From positions 1 through 64,000 of the forward strand of contig NW_023503301.1 in NCBI RefSeq assembly GCF_014529535.1: a stretch of DNA of 64,000 bases, read 5' to 3'. The notes beneath the pieces were generated by a model that had not been told where the DNA came from, searched no databases, and worked only from the letters and a program-made list of their open reading frames with translations. Every line of letters begins with the position of its first letter. Positions within the stretch are counted from its first letter, which is position 1. The position numbers and the translations under genes were made by a program. Source of the stretch: Bradysia coprophila (lineage: Eukaryota; Arthropoda; Insecta; Diptera; Sciaridae). Shown here piece after piece: positions 45,901 to 59,000 of this stretch.

Positions 45901-46987
45901 TTTATTATTCACCTTAATCGGTTTGTTTTTTTTCTTTCCTATCTCTTCATATTTTAAGTGTCAAAATCTTTTATTTTCAAGAATTTTTTGTTGTTTTATT
46001 TTGAATTTGAAAGATTAATCTATCGTCTCTTATTGTTTCGTTTCTCTTTTAAAATTATATTTTGCAAATTCTCGTTTAGATAATTGATCTCCTTTAAAAT
46101 GTTTAGTCCCCTCTTTTCACGCAATATCGTTTCACATTCAGTTTTAACTCAATTTTTTTTTTTGCTTCCTTGGAATTCCTTTCCTTTTCTGGTGCATAGA
46201 AGTTATGCGACACGATTATCAATTATAATAAATGGAAGGCTGAATTGCATTGGAAAGAAAGTTGCCATTTTAATTCCTAAGGTTATCTCCCACTTATCTT
46301 CGACATAATGAAACGAGCGTCACCTTCAAATAGTGCACAAAATATTGGGAATGAGATCTGAAAAAATCCCGTATATTCCGTGCGTGCTAAATTACACAAT
46401 AACAAAAAAAAAAACTTTCAATGGTAGGCAACGGCAGTGAATAAAATGACACTGAAAGGATTTTAAGTAAAATGCCAAAACGGTGGTGATAAATCCGAAA
46501 ATTTTCAAGTATTCCGAAGACAAAAAGGTAACAAGAATTTTGCGATTTTGTTTCTATTATTTGATTATACCAAGTCGCATTGAATGGCCCATTTTTAATA
46601 GTAATTCAAAAGTCACAAATGCTTAAAAAAAAACTAACAAAAAATCACTTACGGCTGTCCTTTCAGATAGGACGTCGCATTACTTTTAATTAGTGAGACT
46701 TATGAAACTGCCTCAGTGTGATGCGTCGTGCATATCCCACTTTTATTTTCGTCTAAACTTCAAACTCGTCATTGAGAGTGTTCAAAAAATCATATTTGTC
46801 AACATTAAATCGAATCAAATTTCTCGTTATTCGTATTCAATTGGTCTTTTCCTTATGGAAATTTTCTTTTTAATTATAAAATTAGCAAACACAAGCTTCA
46901 ATAAAATCAAGCAATTTGAAAATTAGTTTCATTTATGAAAGACAATTGACATCAGTTCTTTCTAACCATATTACGGTATGAACCCCA

Positions 46988-47024
<37 letters not shown>

Positions 47025-50000
47025 ATTTATCTTTCATCATTTCTTTTTATTTAATTTAATTATTTAGTCGACTATGCGTGAAGTTTTACAAAATTTACTA
47101 AAATTTAAGTAACCGAAAATGTGAAATGTTACGCGTCACTCTTACAGAAATAGGAAAGCCGTGACACAATTCTTTATTATCATTTTTTTGGGATCACAAA
47201 ATCCAATTAACAGATGAACAACTAGATTTTTCGCACTGACTCAGCAAACAAATATCCAGAATATAAAATCTAGTTCTTCATTCGTTAAGTTACATGTTAG
47301 GTAATTCACACGGCTTTTCACTTAATGTAAATCGTTAAATTCGAATCAAAAAGGAATAAAAAAAAAGTTGAGACGACAAGTGGTTAGTATGGCACTGACA
47401 AAAAAGAGTTGAAAACATTAAATACGTCGCACAATATCTGTCGTACATCTGTGACATATATAATGTAAATGCGGAGCTAAAGTTACCCGAAATTTGCAGC
47501 TCTTTTTTGGAGGTCAGTAAATGAAAATTAGACTGAGTCATGCGTTATGGATTGTGATGAATTTTCACAACGGAAATTAATTAAATTTTTTTTTAAATAA
47601 AGCATGAAAAAACGACAACAATAAAAAAGAAATGCAAGAAACCATAGAACGTTCAATGTTTTATGCAAAAATATTTACAAAACGAAAATTAAAACCTCGA
47701 CGACCTGTGATAACAGGGGATGGGAGTAGTTTTTCCGTTTGGTTTTTGACGAAGCAAATGTGTTTCAATCAGTGATGCGGTCAATTTACACGGCCGCCCA
47801 CATTTTTCGTTTGTATACCTAACATCTAGTTTCCGTCAGGCACGGTCTGGCTCTAGGAATCATGCATCGGGAGAATGGGATGTGTGGCTCCGAAATTATG
47901 ATTATTTTTAGTCTAGGGACGCCAACGGTAATAAGTTTGCTTAAGAGGCAACAAAAGTCGATGAGGCCAGTGTGGTCGTGCCGAGCCTGATTTCATTGAA
48001 TTTCAAACTGAATTTACGCAGCTTCTTTCTCTATATGTCTGTCTAATGTGATCGTTTTAGGTGAAATTTCGATTGAAAATTTTTCATTTTTTTTTGATTG
48101 GTATAAGAACGACAAGAGGACTCGGACAAAATCTGAAATTCATTTTCTTTTTTATTCGAATAACATTGACTAGATAGATAGTCCTGTTGTTCCATTAATT
48201 TTGTTTATTGACGTAATTGTGAAAAATCAATCTGACACACCGTTAAAAGGTGATAGAAATTTCACTGGACGTCAGGACGTCGTTGTTGTTTTTTTTTTTA
48301 AACGAACTATGACTGTGTAAAAGCTGGTAAAACATTGGAGAATTTCTAGCTACTAATAAACAATTTTACCATTCTAGCTCATCAGGGCGATGGATTCGTT
48401 TTTTGCTTTTTCAAAGAAAACGTCACACGTATGCTCGAAAATAAATCTGATTGAATCGATCAAAGTGTTAGAATGGTTAACAAGATTCGCAATTTAACCA
48501 GGCACTCAACCGAAATATTTCGAATTAAGAGTAATATCGCGAAATCTTCGAACAACTTTTTGAACGGATATTATTGACTTATAGCTCATTCGATTCGTTG
48601 AACTGTTGCGAGCAAAACGTGTTACTACGTTTGGTGTCATATATTTTGTTGTCGACGCTCGAGGTCATGAAGTTAGGGTCTGCCAAAAGGTGCCCAAAAT
48701 CGTTTTCTCGTGATTAGTCGAGTAAAACAATTTTGGGAAAAAAAAAACTTTTTTAGCTAGGCTTGTAGGCCTTGAAAAGACGCACATTTTGAGTATAAAC
48801 TTCACCAGGTCCATGTTGACCTGTTGGTGATATCAATTATTTTAGGTGAAAAATTGATGATTTTCCCAAGTCCCTGACCGGCTGCAGTGACATAAGTCCG
48901 AGACATGGTATGTATGGTGACTGGTGACAGAGCCTAGTCTCTGTAGTACCATAACATGTAAAACATGTACTTCCATAATGACATTTGTACGGATCGAACG
49001 TGTGCTGTTGTTCTCTTGAAAATCTTAAGTTTTTGTCAATTGCTCTCGTTTTTCATTATTCGAGTCATTTGTTTTGTGACTAAAGAGTCGATTTGCTGCC
49101 GATTTAAGTGGTGATTTGTCGTAGTTCATCGAATTTACGTGAAATTTGGTTTAAATTGCAATTTGAAAGAAGTCATTGTCTGCATTGACACAACGAAACG
49201 ATATTCTATTGTACTGAACGTGACAAATTGAACAATATTGTAAGGATGGCGTCCAAATGTAAGAGCTGTAACAACACTATATCGAATTGTGATTTCATAA
49301 CTTGTGCCGGTGTTTGCGGCGAACATTTTCACATTAAGTGTGTTTCTGTCACGAAATCCATGCTGACTGCTGTGACGAACTCCCCAAACATCCATTGGTA
49401 TTGCCATCATTGTAATGATAGCAATAGAAACATTTCTGCTGTGGTAAATGGCATAAACGAGTCAATCGAACGTCTATCGAGCTCGCTGTCCAGTAACTTG
49501 CTCCAATTCTTGGATGGCTTCAGGATCCTGATGGGCAAACTTTTTGAAACCATCGGTACCGTAAACATTGCTCAAAATTTGTCTAACGCTGCTGATGTAC
49601 ATGAGCAAGATATAGAACATCGTAAAAAAAATTTCTCTGAACATCGTCGTATGGAATGTGATCAGCTCGACGATATTGATCTTAAAGGAAACGAAACCGA
49701 TCTTATAACTAACGAAAAGTGTCTCAACGGTTCAAATTTCGGTACGCCCGCTGCTACTTCTATCCATAATCGTACGAAAAGTGTGGTCATTTCGAATATC
49801 GGTAAAGGCATCTCAACTGATTACCTGGAAAATTACTTGGTGGACGAACTGAAAATCGATAGAAATAAGATCCGTGTCTCGCTATTATTGCCGGCCGGTA
49901 GAACTGTGAACGACATGATATTTCTGCAGTTTAAAGTGACCGTTTCAGATGACATGTATGCGTCAATAATGGATTCAAATACGTGGTCTAGTAATGTACG

Positions 50001-53000
50001 CATTCGTGATTTTGTCGACAAGCCGAGACGAAGCGTAGGAGTGACGTTGGAAAATTTTATGAAAAAGACGGGATGTAAATCGATTAATTGTTAAACGATC
50101 GAACGTCTTCTTATTTGTTCTCATGTTGTGTAAACTTTAGTTCTCTTCTTTGTCAGTTGTTTTTAGGATTACGATGCCGTGTGTAATTGATGGAATTCGA
50201 AGCAGACGGTAAGGGCAAAGTGTTTGCCTATGTTCATAGATGACGAATCTGCAATAAAAATTTTGTCTGTCCGTCTGTCCGTCTGTCCGTCACGTCGATA
50301 TCTTGAGTAAATGAAATCCAAAAATTCAAAAATTTTTTTTTTCCCTGAAAGATAGTCGAAATAGTGAGGCTAAGTTCGAAGATGGGCATATTCGGGTCGG
50401 CCCTTCGTGAGTTAGGGCCACCTAAGTGATTTAAGGTTTTTTGGTGATATTTATGGCAAAATAAACGATGGAAATGTAAATGACACGGCAAATGATAGGT
50501 ATTGTCAATACCAATCCAGGAAAAAAAAGTTTTTTAAAATCGGGTGAGTGGACCGTGAGTTAGGGCCTTAGAAGTGAAATGCTACTAGGGCCCTATGTGT
50601 ATTTCACATATAACTCGAGCAAATTTCATCCGTTTTTCGTAATTTTTGTTTCATTTGGAAGGTAATCAAAGGCCGAATAGAATGTTGTTGAAAAAAAATT
50701 AAATTTGGGTCCTTGGACTAAGGCCACTACTAGGGCCCTATGTGTATTTTACATAGAACTCGAGTAAATTTCATCCGTTTTTCGTAATTTTTGTTTCATT
50801 TGGAAGGTAATTAAAGGCCGAATAGAATGTTGTTGAAAAAAAATTAAATTTGGATCCTTGGCCTAAGGCCACTACTAGGGCCCTATGTGTATTTTACATA
50901 GAACTCGAGTAAATTTCATCCGTTTTTCGTAATTTCTGTTTGATTTAGAAGGTAATCGAAGGCCCAATAGAATGTTGTTGAAAAAAAATTAAATTTGGAT
51001 CCTTGGCCTAAGGCCACTACTAGGGCCCTATGTGTATTTTACATATAACTCGAGCAAATTTCATTCGTTTTTCGTAATTTTTGTTTCATTTGGAAGGTAA
51101 TCAAAGGCCGAATAGAATGTTGTTGAAAAAAAAATTAAATTTGGGTCCTCGGACTGAGGCCGATACTAGGGCCCTATGTGTATTTTACATATAACTCGAG
51201 CAAATTTCATCCGTTTTTCGTAATTTTTGTTTCATTTGGAAGGTAATCAAAGGCCGAATAGAATGTAGTTGAAAAAAAATTTAAATTTGCGTCCTCGGAC
51301 TGAGGCCGATACTAGGCCCTTCAAAAAAATAAAATTTTAGGGCGATTTGAAATTTTTGTTTCATTTGAAAGGAACGTTGTACGGGGCTTCGTAATTGCGC
51401 TATGCGCAATTTGTAAGATGTACACAATCCATAATAATTTTACTTTAACTACATTAACCGGCGCAATAGGCTTACGGTCAAAGTAGGGTGACAGACGCAC
51501 TAGGGTCACGTACGCAATAGATATACGGGTTTGTACGGGGCTCAGTCGCAGCAAACGCTCCGACTGTTCTGATGGCTCGTTTCACTTAAAATGATTGATA
51601 TCACCAACAGGTCAACATGGATCTGGTGGTGTGTATACTCGTGCGTCTCTTCAAGGCGTTCAAGGCTAGCGAAAAACGTTTTTTTTTTCAAAATGGTTTT
51701 ACTCGACTAATCGCGAGAAAACGATTTTGGGCCCCTTTTGGCAGACCCGTACTTCATGACCTCGAGCGTCGACAACAAAATAAAGTTCACCAAACGTAGT
51801 ACTACGTTTTACTCGCAAAAGTTCAACGAATCGAATCAAATAAATAAATCAATAATATCCGTGACCCCTTGTCCCAAAATGTCTGATTTTGTTCGATGTT
51901 TTGGCGATATCACTTAAAAGTGAACGTGAACATTAATTACTTCCGATGTAGTATGTAGCTAAAGTGCGGAGCCATGACTTTGAGGAATTTCGTTGATACC
52001 AGCAATGGTTTCATTTCCTTTTTACATTTTTTTCTTTTGTTTTTTTTTTTTGCACCCCAACGATTACAAGCGAAAGAACGAATGACACAACAACTTTTGT
52101 GTGTGCCACACTCTTCAACTCGACAATGAATGAAGGCATGAACGCGTGTGTTTTTTGTGTGTGAGTGTGTGTGATGTGTGTCGTAAATATCGGTCACACC
52201 CGTAAATCGGACCCCGTTTAAGCTGTCTAACGCTCCTAAATTCGTGTTAAATAGGTAATATCATAATCACTTTTATACATTTAAATCGAGTAGTAATCCA
52301 AAATCGTGAATAATTTTTCATAGCCGGGTCAGTCTTACAATAAATATAGTCCTCACGTTGTAGCAATGGACGTTGTTGGTAGCAAGAGATTCATCAATAT
52401 TTCAAAAATCCGAAGACGGTGTGTCGCTTACATGAAACCGACGCTTCACTTCTTCGAAACGTATTTATTGAGGCTGAGAGGTCCAGTTTTCCCACAGATT
52501 TTGTGAGCAAAGAGTCAGCTAAGATTCGAAAAAATTCGGGAACTTTAAGCGAATTTGAATTGGAAGTTCAATTTTTTGGTAACAGCGCAACCAAATCGTA
52601 AAATAAGCTGCAACAAGAATGTCTGTTTGGGATGGATAGATACGTATGTACTGTACGTATTTGTTACTCTAACTATGTTTGTGACTAACGATCAGAGATC
52701 TGAACCATTTTGTCTGGCAAAGCTATGGACGGTGTAGACAATTCTACCGAAAAAAAATTCTCGAAAATATCTCTGAACTGGACACGGCAAAGCAGTTGAG
52801 TTTTCGGCTGGTTGCGTCAATTAAAAGGTGCCAAAATCTGTTGGCAGTGAAGGTTTTAAGAGAAATTTCGCCTGAACCAAGACATCGGAATGAAATTGAT
52901 GAACTGTCCGCTACCATCAAAGCACATTCTACAGGACAACAACATTATTATCCGTTATAGTGAAAATAATACTTGAAAACATTTCGCTTGCGAATTCTCA

Positions 53001-56000
53001 AAGACATTATTTCGGCGTGGTCGATATCGCTGGCCGACCAACGGACCGTCGATTATCATTCGACGAACCATTACCTCTAGTTAATCGGCCAACGTTACCA
53101 CCACCACCACCACTACCATTACCACCACCTCGTCCACGTGACGAAAATTTCGCTTTCGATGGCGGATCATTTGGTACGTTATTATAACTATTCGGATCAT
53201 TTCCATTGCTGTTGTGTAAATTATTACCCGGATGAAATCGTCCATTGCCGTCCCGACGATCGCCGCCACCACCACCACCTCGTCCACCTCGACCTCGGCC
53301 GCGTGGTCCACCTCGGCTAGGCCGCATCGATTCCATGTCGCTGCTGTATCCACGATCGGATCGTCGTTGAACTGGGAAATTTTGCATCGAACCCATTTGT
53401 GTGCCCTGAATGGCACGCACTTGAAGATCGATGTCTAGTTTCTCTTGACGAAGTTGTTCGACTACCTGCAACAATCGGAAAGAAAAAAAAAATCGAGAGA
53501 GAAAAAACCTTGCTAGCACTTCGATCGGATGTGTCGGTCGGATGGTAAAATGGTAAAGAAAAGCAAACAAACTTTGAGATGTGCTAAATGATATTCCAGC
53601 AAAACTCGTGCATTGGCGATGCTTTCGATTGTTCCAATAAATACGAATGGCACCTGACCATCCTCATGAGGAATGCTCGGCTGCGGTTCATTATCACCCT
53701 CAATCTAAAAGGACAGTAAATATTACGATTTTAATGAAAATTTTTACGACACTAACTTTTACTACTTTGACCCGGACGACGCCGCTTTTGTCAACGATTT
53801 CTTGTATGAAACGGCCATTTTTGCCTATCACTTTGCCAACCAAATTGCGCGGCACTTGGATGGATTCTTCGCTGTATTCCAACATTGAACGTGCTTTCTT
53901 AACGGCCTCATCAGTCTCACCAGATATTTTGAATGTGCACGTGTTTTCCTCTAATTCAATATTGATCACACCGTCCAATTTCCGGGCTGTCTGTATGTTC
54001 GCACCATGTGCACCAATTGCTAAACCCATCAGATCTTCCTTTACCCGAAATTCGTCTGTGTAACTGGAAAATGGGGAAAAAGATACGTTGAACGCACACT
54101 AAGAAATTGCCGAATTTCTGTTGATCGCACTGTCTCGTCTAATTAAATTAAAACGAAATAATAACAAAACGAAAGAGAGTAAAGCCAAAAGAAAATTAAA
54201 TGTAAAAACCACACGACTATTAGATAGCACCTCCCAACTTAACAAAACAGTTTTATCATTCCAAAAGCCAAACAAATAAATGCAAAAAAATACTCCGATT
54301 CATCTAGTTTCCATTCACATTTCCCCTCAAAACAATTTCCGAGAAATCTTAAAATTGGTTGTGAGAAAGATCTCAGCTCCGAAGGCTTTAATTTACGCAC
54401 GGAACATCCACATCATGGATTCCATAAGTTCTTCTAGAAAAATTCAGTGAATAAATTTACGGACTAGACGAAACAACTGTCCGTTCATGTTTCATTGGCA
54501 AACTGAAAAAAAATGGCATTTCAGCATTCTGCACAAACATTGAGTTGAAATAAATCAACAAATCTCTGAGTCAATTGGTTCAGACCCAATTCCATTCAAT
54601 TTACTACACCACGGCGTTCGAGAAGATGATAAACAAGATTTTATTTTGCATTACGCAAGCAACTAGCAGTGACGCTCCTTCTTGATAGAACTAGGGTCTT
54701 TTTCTGACGATTGTGTTGTAGAAATGAATTGCCCCATCTAATACAAAGGCAGTCGGTGTATGAAAGAGCATGCGGAGGAAGAAAATCTTAAAGTGCAGGT
54801 GCAGTGGAATCTTTAAGAGTGATATCGCCAAATCTTCAGGTGATTGGGAAACAAGCGGTCTCCGATTTTAATGAGTGATAGCTCGTTGGATTCGTCTTTC
54901 AATTCTAGGAAACACGTGTCTTTCACTTTTTCCTAAAAAAAATTTGTTTTCTGTGAAAAGCGCTCAAAAGTGAAGACATGCCAGAGGGTACCGAAAACAG
55001 TTTTTCGGCAATAACTCAAGAAAAAATTGTTTTAAATGGTTGTAATGTTGTACGATTGTCGGCCTTGAAAAGACCTACAGGTAGAGTATACGCACCGCTT
55101 GGTGCTAGTTGATCCACTAGAGTTATGACTAGAAATATAGTGAATGTTCGGAGAGTCCGCCTTCTCTGCAGCTTCGATGTACCACGGAACTGAGTATGGG
55201 GTGTTGTAGCTGGCCTCACCCACTATCGTTGCACATATAAATGAACCCAGTACTTTTGGGCTGCAAGCCTACAGAAGTCTTGAAAAAAAAGTTGGTGCCA
55301 AAATGTAGATTATTTCCTTCTTTCTGAGGGCCCAACTGCCAGAAGAGCATCTGGAACGGTACTTCTTCAATCATTTTTTATTGCCTACTATTCTTTCACC
55401 TTATCAATAGATAAGGCTCGGAACGGGTCGGGTTCGGTCAGACCGGAACCCGAACCTGATCTTGACCCGAACCGGAACTAAGACTTCGGGTTCAACCCGA
55501 ACTTGACCCGAACCAGAATTTTCGATTTCGGGTTCAAACCGAACCCGACCCGAACCCGAAGTTATTCAACCCGTACTTGACCCGAACCCGAATTTCCATT
55601 TCGGGTTTGAACCGAACCTGACCTGAACCCGAGATATTCAAATAAATCAGGTCCGGTTCGGGTTAACCCGAAATTTTTGGCATTTTTTAGCGTAAAATTT
55701 TCGGGTCACCCGAACCAGACCTGATCTATTTGAAAATTTCGGGTTCAGATCAGGTTCGGGTTAAACCCGAAATGGAAATTCGGGTTCGGGTCAAGTACGG
55801 GTTGAGTAATTTCGGGTTCGGGTCGGGTTCGGTTTGAACCCGAAATCGAAAATTCTGGTTCGGGTCAAGTTCGGGTTGAACCCGAAATCTTAGTTCCGGT
55901 TCGGGTCTAAAACCGGTTCGGGTCATAACCTGAACTGATCAGGTCAACCCGAACCCGTTCCGAGCCTTATCAATAGAAAAACGCTTCGCTATGTCGCGAA

Positions 56001-59000
56001 TATATCAGATCCACTATTAGTAATATCAAGAGAAAAATCATTAAAGTTTTCTACGAGGATTTTAGTCAAATAAAGTGTTAGCGTATAGCAAATGACCTCA
56101 GGAGTACGGAACAGTAATTAGTTTTTCAATTGGACCAATATTTGCTACGTGACAGGAGTTTGGAAAACCGTTTGCTCCCACTTGATCATATCGTTTTTTC
56201 AAACTCCCATCACGTAGCAAATATTGGTCCGATTGAAAAACTAATTACTGTTCCGGAGTCCTGAGGTCATTTGCTATAGGCTAACACTTTATTTGACTAA
56301 AATCCTCCGAGAAAGATGTAATAATTTTTCACAAGAATTACTAACACCGGATGTGTTGTAACGACCTATATTCGAGTCAAAGTGAAGCGTATACGGTAAG
56401 GGAATAGTAGACGATACAAAATTACTCACGTAGAACCGTTCCAGACGCTGTTCTGGCAGTTGGGCCCTCAGACAGAAGGAAAAAATCTACACTTTGGCAC
56501 CAACTTTTTTTTCAAGACTTCTGTAGGCTTGCAGCCCAAAAGTACTGGGTTCATTTATATGTGCAACGATAGTGGGTGAGGCCAGCTACAACACCCCATA
56601 CTCAGCTCCGTGGTACATTGAAGCTGCAGAAAAGGCGGACTCTCCGAACATTCACTATATTTCTAGTCATAACTCTAGTGGATCAACTAGCACCAAGCGG
56701 TGCGTATACTCTACCTGTAGGTCTTTTCAAGGCCGACAATCGTACAACAATATAACAATTTAAAATAATTTTTTCTTGAGTTATTGCCGAAAAACTGTTT
56801 TCGGTACCCTCTGACATGTCTTCACTTTTGAGCGCTTTTCAAAGAAAACAATTTTTTTAAAGAAAAAGTGAAAGACACGTGTTTCCTAGAATTGAAATAC
56901 GAATCCAACGAGCTATCACTCATTAAAATCGGAGATCGCTTGTTCCCCAATCACCTGAAGATTTGGCGATATCACTCTTAAGTGAAAACAGTGTTGTATG
57001 CAACCCACTGCAACTGCCGATTTCAAATTAATTTGTCTTATTTTGCAATAACATTCGGGCGACAGTGACAAATAATCAAAATGAGAAACTCTTTTAAACT
57101 GTTTTCGTGCAGCTGATTCTGTATGAAAACATTCTGCAAATTTCACTTTTCAATTGTTCGTTCACGGCTGATCTACATTTTACCGTTTACATTTCATTCA
57201 TTAAACTTCGTTATTCATGCGCTACATATGCCACCTTATCACTAAACTAATATTCTAACATTTCCTTCAGATGTCCACTCTATCTTATCATTTAAACGAA
57301 GTATAAAATAGAAAGGTGACGACATCGAGCGAAGACTTTCACTGTGTCCAATGTGGAAACGATTCGAAATGTTTCAAAACTAACGTTTAGAATTGATGAA
57401 ATAATTGTTTCAAAGGCCACGGTCTTCAATTTCGTGGGTGTGACGAATAGTCGTATCCTAAAATCATGCTTGGCTTCACAGCAAACCGTTCACTTATTCC
57501 ATACAGCGAACAACACAACGATTTTATATGTGATTAATGCTTAATCTCATGATGTCATGATGAGAATGTTAGTGAAAAAGGGGAAAAAAACCTAGGAAGT
57601 TGAAAATAAAATTGTCAATTTTCTGGACCACTCGGAGCACGGCTGATAACCAAAGAAAAGACACAGAGAAATTCAATTGACGCCAACACATCCAACCAAT
57701 TCGAATTGTTTCATTAACGATTCAAGCTTGGCGTCAAGTCAATGCAGTTCAGTTAAATTGCTGCTTCATCATTTGGCCACCGATATTTGAGAGTACATAA
57801 AAGGGGGGAAAGAACCTGTAACCAGTAATTTACATTTAAAAGCTGGAGGCATAGGAGGAAAGAAATTATTTTCGACGGCAGACAGATTCATTAGATCAGG
57901 ACAAAAAGCTGTAGGATGGCAGTGCGTAGACGGCAGGATACGTTGAGGTAAGGCTTCAACCGATTTATAGCCGAGATCGAATGAAAATTATTTTGTTAAA
58001 TATTTGATCAAAATGATGGTTGCTAGAGCTCGAAATTCCCTTGGCAAGTTTTTACTAATCTACAATCCATATTCAATTGATTGCAGGCAGTCACAGTGCT
58101 TTAAAAACATTTTTAATGAAGCGAGAGCCAATGTCCAAATCAGCACCCTTCAGGTTTGTGCCAATTGTTGAGTTTGTGCTCGAGGATGAAGGTGGTGGGA
58201 GGCCCTAGTTTGTGTTTCAGTCAGCTTCGCTGATAAAAATCAACAGTGCGAAAATCAATACAAATTGGCAGTGCGAAATGATAAATGAAATTCGAAAATG
58301 AAATTTTTGCTGGAAGGTCTGTCGTGACTGATGAAATAAAATTTGAATTTGTTGCTCTCGGCAAAGTTTGAATTGAAAAATTTCGCACTGCAACGTGAAC
58401 TCCCCGTCGAAACTTTCTGCAATGCTAACTGACTGATAAATACCACAACAAAGGTCTGCTTTCGCAAACGCCTTTTCATCCTAGAGCTCAAAGACATCAG
58501 CAGTTCCGATTCGGGCCTATTTTTCGAAATTTTTTTGGAATTTTTTTTGGATCAAACAAAATCATTGCCGGCCGGGTATCATTTGACAGGTAATTTAATG
58601 TGCTTTTGGGCCCAATAGGGTCTTATGTGGTTTGGATGCATCTACGATGAAATCGAAGTAGTTGAAATGTTTGGGTGTACATATTTCATCATAGATGCAT
58701 CCAAACTTCATAAGACCGTATTTGGCCCAAAAGCACATTAAATTACCTGTCAAATGACACCCAACACGACCATGTACATTTTGTGTACCTCGAGAAATTT
58801 CAGTAAGAAAAGTGTAAGTCTTCGGTTGAAAACTTCAACTGCACACATTTCAGTGTCGATGAATTTTAAACCCAATAAGTCCCTATTCGGATCAATAGTA
58901 CGTGTGATTACCTTTCTAATGACACCCCACACGACCTTGTACGGCTCGCGTAACTGGAGAAATTTTTGTAAGAAAAGTGCAAGTTTTCGGTTTTCGATCA

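Larger units (their letters stand above)
48525..51917 (+). mobile_element. TTAA-flanked inverted-arm element D carrying a PHD-protein gene
   Basis: Arms of about 330 bp, 48525-48853 and 51584-51917, are roughly 85% identical in inverted orientation and end in TTAAGAGTAATATCGC and GCGATATCACTTAA. Shared arm blocks include TTTTGTTGTCGACGCTCGAG, GTCTGCCAAAAGG and CATGTTGACCTGTTGGTGAT. The interior holds a 390-base leader, the PHD ORF and about 70 bases of 3' sequence. A copy of the satellite-carrying element (50167-51580) is inserted directly before the right arm. Arm ends and inner phrases relate it to elements A, B and C, which lack a gene. Whether the ORF belongs to the element or was captured is open. 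Confidence 0.8.

Noticed and set aside
49228..49245. Upstream extension of the PHD gene by six codons
   Set aside because: It would start at TTG; the ATG at 49246 with a good context is far more likely in a eukaryote.
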